Of a stretch of DNA of 17,329 bases, positions 12,386 to 17,329 are shown one piece after another. The first letter of the stretch is position 1; every line of letters starts with the position of its first letter. Under the pieces are notes generated by a model that saw only the letters and a list, made by a program, of their open reading frames with translations, had not been told where the DNA came from and searched no databases. The position numbers and the translations under genes were made by a program. The stretch is taken from contig CAMYJY010000041.1 in the NCBI GenBank assembly GCA_947258835.1, positions 1 through 17,329 on the forward strand, in the 5' to 3' direction. The DNA comes from an uncultured Pirellulales bacterium. Its GTDB lineage: Bacteria > Planctomycetota > Planctomycetia > Pirellulales > Lacipirellulaceae.

Positions 12386-14857
12386 ATGACTCGAATTAAC
12401 ACAAACGTCAGCTCGCTGGTTGCCCAAAATACATTGGGCCGCTCCAATGCGAGCTTGAATCAAGCGCTCACCCGGCTGAGCACCGGTCTCCGCATCAACA
12501 CGGGTAAGGACGATCCGGCTGGTTTGATCGCCAGCGAAAACCTCCGTAGCGATATCACCACGATCCGTCGGGCGATCAGCAATACCGATCGCGCCAACCA
12601 GGTGATTGCCACCGCCGACTCGGCTTTGGGACAGGTCAGCTCGCTGCTGAACGACATCCGAGGTTTGGTGACCGAGTCCGCCAACTCGGGGGCTCTCTCC
12701 GAAGAGCAGTTGGCAGCGAACCAGCTGCAGCTCGACTCCTCGCTGGAAGCACTCAACCGGATTGCTCAGACCACCACCTTCCAAGGCCGTCGCCTGCTCG
12801 ATGGCAGTCTCGACTTTGTCACCAGTGCCGGGACAAATTTCTCGAATCTCTCCGGCTTGCAAATCGACCAGGCCAACCTGGGTGCGACCGGACAGGTTGC
12901 CGTGGACATCACCGTGACCACCGCCGCCACGCAGGCCCAAGTCGATGTGGCCAACATCCCCGGTGCGATCACCGCGGTGAACTCGACCGGCACCGTCACC
13001 TTTGCCGATGCGGCTCAGCCTTCCACCGGTACGGTCGATATTGACATTACCGAGCAGCAAGCCACGGGCACGCAGGCACTGGACTCCGGTGACATCCTGA
13101 CGATTACCGTTAAGGACGGTGGTACGGTGGATGGTGCTGCTGGGAATGGCATTGACCTGACCTTCGTCGAAGACAATACCAATGTGGGCGCGCTCAACGG
13201 CGTCACATTCGATGGGTCAACGATTACGGTCAACGGTGACTTTAGCGTTGGCGTCGGCTCGGATGTTGTGGCTACGGCTATCGCCGCTGTCAATGGTGGT
13301 CTGGACCTCACGGTAACTTCTGATGGCACGGCGGATGTCGTGACCGCGGATGTCACCGCGTCACCTCACAACAATATTACCACGGGTGGTCGCGATGCCT
13401 CCACCGAGCAGATCACGGTGACGGGTGTCAACGGTGCTTCCAGCAACGTTTCGGTTCAGGTTATTGAAGCGGCGGGCGTCGGTGCCGTGCCCACCCTCAC
13501 GGGCGATGCCACCAACGGTTATATCGTGCGGGTGGACGAGGCGCTGGATACGGCGATTTCGGCGATCGCCACGCGCATTCAGGCGATTGCTGAAGTTGCC
13601 ACAGCGACCTATGGTGGCGGTGCCACCTACCTGGCGACGGGAACGGATGTCTCCTTGGACGGTGTTGGAGTGACCGAGGTCTTGGCCGGCGGTAGCGATG
13701 CCGGAAGCGACGTCATCACCATCAGCGCTGATACGGCGGGCCCAGCAAACGACCGTCTGTTGGTCTTTGACGACTCGGCCAACCTGGGGGATAACGTGGT
13801 CAATGTGACTGACGACGGGACCACGATCACCGTGGCCTTGGATGATACGTCCACGTACGATCTGGCCACTCTGGCAAGCACGATTACCAGTTCGCTGACC
13901 GGCTATACGGCGCTGTTGACCGGCACCTCCGGCAACGGCTCTTTTGCAGCCGCCGCCGATGCGGGTGTGGCTGCAGCACTGACCGGCGGTGTGTTGGGGT
14001 CGGGCGGTATTTCCGCCGCTGTGGTCTTGGAGCTGACCGGTTCCACGGGTGCGGAAGTGCTGAGCTTTGGTGCGGGCACCAGCATCACGGAGCTGGTGAA
14101 CGGTATCAATTTGGTCAGTGACGCCACGGGTGTGACCGCGACGGCCAATGGCACCACCTTGGAATTGCTGTCTGCCACGTATGGCACGAGTTCGGTGGTG
14201 GATCTGAATGTCATCTCCGAAGGAACCGGCAATCCCAATGCGGGCACCTTCACCTCGGCCGTGGGCCAGGGTTCGCGCGTCGTCGGTACCGATGTTACCG
14301 CCTCGGTGAATGGCGTGCAGGCCACCGGCGATGGCAATGAATTGTCCATCAACACCGCGACCCTGGACTTGAAGACAACGGTCTCGGCAGGGTTCACGGG
14401 GACTGCTAGTTTCACGATCACGGGCGGTGGCGCTCTGTTCCAACTGGGACCTGACGTTGTCTCCAACCAACAGGCACGCTTGGGTATTGGGAGTGTGAAT
14501 ACGGCCCAGCTCGGCGGGGTCAGCGGCAAGCTGTTCCAGCTGGGCACCGGTGGCACGGCGGAGTTGACCAGTACCAATCTGGATACGGCCGCCGCGATTG
14601 TGGAAGAGGCGATCGGCGAGGTCACCTCGCTCCGTGGTCGGTTGGGTGCGTTCCAACGCACGACACTGGAGACCAATAAGAATGCCTTGAACGACACGCT
14701 GGTGAACTTGACCGCTGCGGAAAGTTCGATTCGCGACGCTGATTTCGCCGCGGAATCGGCCGAGTTGACCCGGGCACAGATCCTGGTGCAGTCCGGTACC
14801 ACGGTGCTGCAGATTGCCAACCAGAACCCGCAAAACGTGTTGGCCTTGCTCCGGTAA
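12386..14857 (+). CDS. fliC: Flagellin, large form with repeat-rich middle
   Basis: This is the filament subunit. Residues 1-165 form the conserved N-terminal D0/D1 helices (MTRINTNVSSLVAQNTLGRS, LTRLSTGLRINTGKDDPAG, LIASENLRSDITTIRRA). Residues about 729-823 form the C-terminal helices (TLETNKNALNDTLVNLTAAE, SSIRDADFAAESAELTR, ending QNPQNVLALLR). The middle of about 560 residues makes it 823 long, larger than many bacterial flagellins. It contains three related modules of about 100 residues starting near 235, 342 and 441 (pattern ITIxAxTxG...VxDDGTTITVxLD) and one flagellin_IN unit at about 541-612 (VLELTGSTGAEVLSFG, TSITELVNGIN). I see no cysteine or tryptophan. AGGGGC lies 8 bases before the ATG. 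A terminator follows, so it is probably its own transcription unit. Confidence 0.96.
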   Translation: MTRINTNVSSLVAQNTLGRSNASLNQALTRLSTGLRINTGKDDPAGLIASENLRSDITTIRRAISNTDRANQVIATADSALGQVSSLLNDIRGLVTESANSGALSEEQLAANQLQLDSSLEALNRIAQTTTFQGRRLLDGSLDFVTSAGTNFSNLSGLQIDQANLGATGQVAVDITVTTAATQAQVDVANIPGAITAVNSTGTVTFADAAQPSTGTVDIDITEQQATGTQALDSGDILTITVKDGGTVDGAAGNGIDLTFVEDNTNVGALNGVTFDGSTITVNGDFSVGVGSDVVATAIAAVNGGLDLTVTSDGTADVVTADVTASPHNNITTGGRDASTEQITVTGVNGASSNVSVQVIEAAGVGAVPTLTGDATNGYIVRVDEALDTAISAIATRIQAIAEVATATYGGGATYLATGTDVSLDGVGVTEVLAGGSDAGSDVITISADTAGPANDRLLVFDDSANLGDNVVNVTDDGTTITVALDDTSTYDLATLASTITSSLTGYTALLTGTSGNGSFAAAADAGVAAALTGGVLGSGGISAAVVLELTGSTGAEVLSFGAGTSITELVNGINLVSDATGVTATANGTTLELLSATYGTSSVVDLNVISEGTGNPNAGTFTSAVGQGSRVVGTDVTASVNGVQATGDGNELSINTATLDLKTTVSAGFTGTASFTITGGGALFQLGPDVVSNQQARLGIGSVNTAQLGGVSGKLFQLGTGGTAELTSTNLDTAAAIVEEAIGEVTSLRGRLGAFQRTTLETNKNALNDTLVNLTAAESSIRDADFAAESAELTRAQILVQSGTTVLQIANQNPQNVLALLR

Positions 14858-14890
14858 GCTGAGCGTTTTTCAATCATGACGACGTACCAA

Positions 14891-14924
14891 CCGGCTCGGT
14901 CCTCAGGGATCGGGCCGGTTTTTT
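14891..14924 (+). terminator. Intrinsic terminator of the flagellin gene
   Basis: CCGGCTCGGTCC (14891-14902) pairs with GGATCGGGCCGG (14907-14918) over 12 positions, two of them G-U, around the loop TCAG, and is followed directly by six T's (14919-14924). It begins 34 bases after the flagellin stop codon. This is a canonical rho-independent terminator. Confidence 0.95.
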
Positions 14925-14945
14925 GTTGGGTGTGATGATTGCTAT

Positions 14946-15185
<240 letters not shown>

Positions 15186-15189
15186 GGCA

Positions 15190-15215
15190 TGGGCCCCCTA
15201 CCTGGGCCCCCTACC
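15190..15215. repeat. 13-bp perfect tandem repeat (TGGGCCCCCTACC x2)
   Basis: TGGGCCCCCTACC occurs at 15190-15202 and again at 15203-15215 without a change. It lies at the right-hand border of the nested palindromic element. Confidence 0.85.
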
Positions 15216-15248
15216 GCCCAGACAAGCTTGAGCAGCCCCCTGAAAAAA

Positions 15249-15256
15249 GTCGATAA
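15249..15256 (+). promoter_or_regulatory. Possible sigma-28-like -10 motif upstream of fliD
   Basis: GTCGATAA matches seven of eight bases of the FliA -10 element GCCGATAA and is identical to the motif upstream of flagellin. No good TAAA -35 is seen; TTGA stands 17 bases upstream. It would give a leader of about 120 bases before the fliD ATG. Confidence 0.3.
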
Positions 15257-15383
15257 GCTAAGTGGTGGTGTAACTTTGCGACCTATATTTATGCAGTCGA
15301 CACGCCCTACCTCTGCGGTGGCGTGGCTCGGGGCAGACTATTTATTCGGACAGGAACGGCTGCTAGCTGACAGCTGATCTTCC

Positions 15384-17329
15384 ATGGGCAGAATTCAATC
15401 CAATGTGGGCCTGATCACCGGCATCCCCATTACGGATACGGTGGATCAATTGATTCAGGTGGCCGCCCAGCCGCGGGATCTGCTCACCTCCCGCAATGAG
15501 GGTCTGCAACAACAGCAGCTAGCCGTCAATTCCCTGGCCACACGGCTGGTCAGTCTGCAGTTCGACCTCAGCAAGTTGAATGTGGCCGAGCCGTTTCAAG
15601 CGCGTCAGGTCACGTCCCAAAATGAAGAGGTGCTGACCGCGGTTCGAAACTCGGGAGGCGATCCGCCCCTGGGAAGCTTTGCCATCCAGCCCGTGCGGAC
15701 GGCCAGTGCCCAGCAACTGATCAGCCAGCGGTTTGAGGCGCTGGATGAAATTCAAGATACCGGAACGCTCAGCTTTGGATTCGGTGGTTTCGTGAACGAA
15801 GGGATTTCCCTCGACGAGCTCAACAGCGGAGCGGGGGTGTCCCGCGGAGCAATTAAAATTACCGACTTGGCGGGCAATTCCGCCACCCTGGACCTGAGCC
15901 TGGCCCGCACCGTGGATGATGTGCTACGCACGATCAACGCCGACGCTTCTACCAACATCACTGCCGCGGCTGTGGGGGATGCGATTACACTAACCGATTC
16001 CGTTGGCGGCGCAAGTACCCTCACCGTCCAAGAGGTCAGCGGAGGATCGACGGCGGCCGATCTGGGGCTGGCTGGCATCAGCACCACCGCCAGCACCGCG
16101 ACCGGGACGGATGTTTTTACGCTGCACACCGGCACCAAGTTGTCACGGCTCAATGATGGGAATGGAGTCTACCTGAGTGCCGCGGGCATCGATGATCTGA
16201 CCTTCAATTTGCGGGATGGGTCCACCGGCGTGGGCGTGGATTTGGCGGGAGCCGCGACGGTGGGAGACGTTGTGGACGCCATCAACAACGACGCCGATCT
16301 GGCCGGCAAAGTCACGGCCACCCTGGCCGCCGACGGCAATCGCCTGGAGCTGACCGATAGCTCGGTGGGCGCTGGAACATTCAGTGCTTCCAATGGTGCG
16401 GTCGGCACCGCGGCCGCGGATCTGGGCCTTACGGCAGCTGCCAGTGGCGGTACGATCACCGGAAATCGCTTGGTCTCGGGACTCCGCGACACGCTGCTGG
16501 CCAGTCTGCAAGGCGGGCAAGGGCTCGGCACGTTGGGCAATCTCGATGTGACCGACCGGGCAGGGGGCTCGGCCACTGTCGATTTGTCGGGTGCCGAAAC
16601 GCTGGGGGACATCATCGCCTCGATCAATGCCGCGGGCACCAACATCGTGGCGGCCACCAACCCCGCGGGCAGCGGCGTGGAGCTGGCCGACACTGTTGGC
16701 GGCACGGGGAACTTGATCGTGGCCAACAATATCGACGGGCTCCTCACGGCCGACACCCTGGGGATTGCCGTGGACGCACAGCAAGACAGTGTCGATAGCA
16801 GTTCACTCAATCGCCAGACACTCAGTGAGGCCACTTTGCTCTCCTCCCTGAACGGGGGCCAGGGCATCACCGCCAGCGATCTCTCCATCACGGATTCGGC
16901 CGGAGTGACCGATGCCATTGATTTGAATACGGCCGGCAGCGAAGCCACCACCATTGGCGACGTGCTGGACGCCATCAATGCCTCCGCCGTGCTGGGAGTT
17001 ACCGCCAGTATCAATAGTACCGGCGACGGGATTTTGCTAACCGATACGGCCCTCGGCAGTAGCACACTCGGTGTGCAAGATGTCAATGGAACCTTGGCGG
17101 CGGATTTGAACCTCACCCGAGCCAGCCAGATCATCGATATCGGCGGCAACGATACTCAGGTCATCGATGGCACGCAGCGTTCTGCCATTGATCTGGCCGA
17201 CACCGGGGGGGATCCGCAGGCGGTGCTGCTGGCGTCCCTCAACGATGGGAACGGCATTGGCTTCAGCGATATTAAGATTACCGATTCCTCCGGCCAAGAG
17301 CTTTATTTTGATCTCAATGGGAGCTACGC
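15384..17329 (+). CDS. fliD: Flagellar filament cap protein FliD (HAP2), 3' end outside the window
   Basis: FliD caps the filament tip and folds flagellin into it. The frame is open from 15384 to the window edge, 648 codons without a stop. The N-terminus MGRIQSNVGLITGIPITDTV, then DQLIQVAAQPRDLL and a glutamine-rich helix, fits FliD, including the conserved GLITGIP segment. From residue about 140 on it consists of repeated units of about 115 residues, starting near 140, 253, 370, 484 and 614: TLLSSLNGGQGI, then SITDSAG, then TIGDVLDAIN, then GDGILLTDT, then AADLNL. These are flagellin_IN-like and match the units in FlgL. The conserved C-terminal domain lies beyond the window. No ribosome-binding site is obvious. 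It is separated from flagellin by a terminator and a repeat element. Confidence 0.93.
   Translation, partial: MGRIQSNVGLITGIPITDTVDQLIQVAAQPRDLLTSRNEGLQQQQLAVNSLATRLVSLQFDLSKLNVAEPFQARQVTSQNEEVLTAVRNSGGDPPLGSFAIQPVRTASAQQLISQRFEALDEIQDTGTLSFGFGGFVNEGISLDELNSGAGVSRGAIKITDLAGNSATLDLSLARTVDDVLRTINADASTNITAAAVGDAITLTDSVGGASTLTVQEVSGGSTAADLGLAGISTTASTATGTDVFTLHTGTKLSRLNDGNGVYLSAAGIDDLTFNLRDGSTGVGVDLAGAATVGDVVDAINNDADLAGKVTATLAADGNRLELTDSSVGAGTFSASNGAVGTAAADLGLTAAASGGTITGNRLVSGLRDTLLASLQGGQGLGTLGNLDVTDRAGGSATVDLSGAETLGDIIASINAAGTNIVAATNPAGSGVELADTVGGTGNLIVANNIDGLLTADTLGIAVDAQQDSVDSSSLNRQTLSEATLLSSLNGGQGITASDLSITDSAGVTDAIDLNTAGSEATTIGDVLDAINASAVLGVTASINSTGDGILLTDTALGSSTLGVQDVNGTLAADLNLTRASQIIDIGGNDTQVIDGTQRSAIDLADTGGDPQAVLLASLNDGNGIGFSDIKITDSSGQELYFDLNGSY

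Noticed and set aside
13361..14833. 490-codon open frame on the - strand inside the flagellin gene
   Set aside because: It mirrors a well-supported + strand gene; GC-rich codon use opens antisense frames here, and the product has no recognisable features. The same holds for - strand frames inside flgL (8891-9589, 9766-10660) and fliD (16143-17149).
15189..15377. 62-codon + strand frame before fliD
   Set aside because: It runs through a 13-bp tandem repeat and the promoter region, with no ribosome-binding site or family features.

Overview
This window is a flagellar gene cluster from a diderm bacterium, almost certainly a planctomycete of the Pirellulales type; I cannot name the genus. The clues are the sequence style of the flagellin and FliD termini, an oversized FlgL, flagellin and FliD built from flagellin_IN-like modules, FlgH and FlgI ring proteins (which imply an outer membrane and a periplasm), a FlgJ with only the rod-binding domain, and intergenic repeats of a kind I associate with planctomycetes. 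Every convincing gene is on the + strand, and long reading frames on the - strand are antisense shadows.

Layout. Bases 1-710 hold no gene but contain a sigma-54-like motif, several hairpins, an 11-bp tandem repeat, a dRS3-like palindrome and a heptamer array. Next comes a rod and ring block: flgF, flgG, flgA, flgH, flgI and a short flgJ (711-5626). A strong hairpin terminator at 5791-5825 separates it from a hook-filament junction block: flgN, flgK and an 851-residue flgL (5857-10801), followed by the regulators fliW and csrA (10935-11860). A 525-base non-coding stretch with several stem-loops leads to an 823-residue flagellin gene (12386-14857) that ends at a clear intrinsic terminator. After a nested palindromic repeat element the filament cap gene fliD starts at 15384 and runs off the window.

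How the genes work together. FlgF and FlgG form the rod; FlgA chaperones FlgI, which builds the P ring, and FlgH builds the L ring; FlgJ helps rod assembly. FlgN is the likely chaperone for the FlgK and FlgL junction proteins, on which the flagellin filament grows under the FliD cap. FliW and CsrA sit directly before the flagellin gene, the same order as in Bacillus subtilis, which suggests that flagellin translation is controlled by FliW-CsrA.

The most unusual points are: (1) two kinds of repeated domain module shared between FlgL, FliD, flagellin and perhaps FlgK; (2) 7-bp tandem arrays in three intergenic gaps, one forming a 31-bp stem in front of flgG and another carrying G-quadruplex motifs on both strands in front of flgK; (3) a dispersed repeat of about 80 bp placed right after the stop codons of both flgI and fliW; (4) a nested palindromic element between the flagellin gene and fliD.
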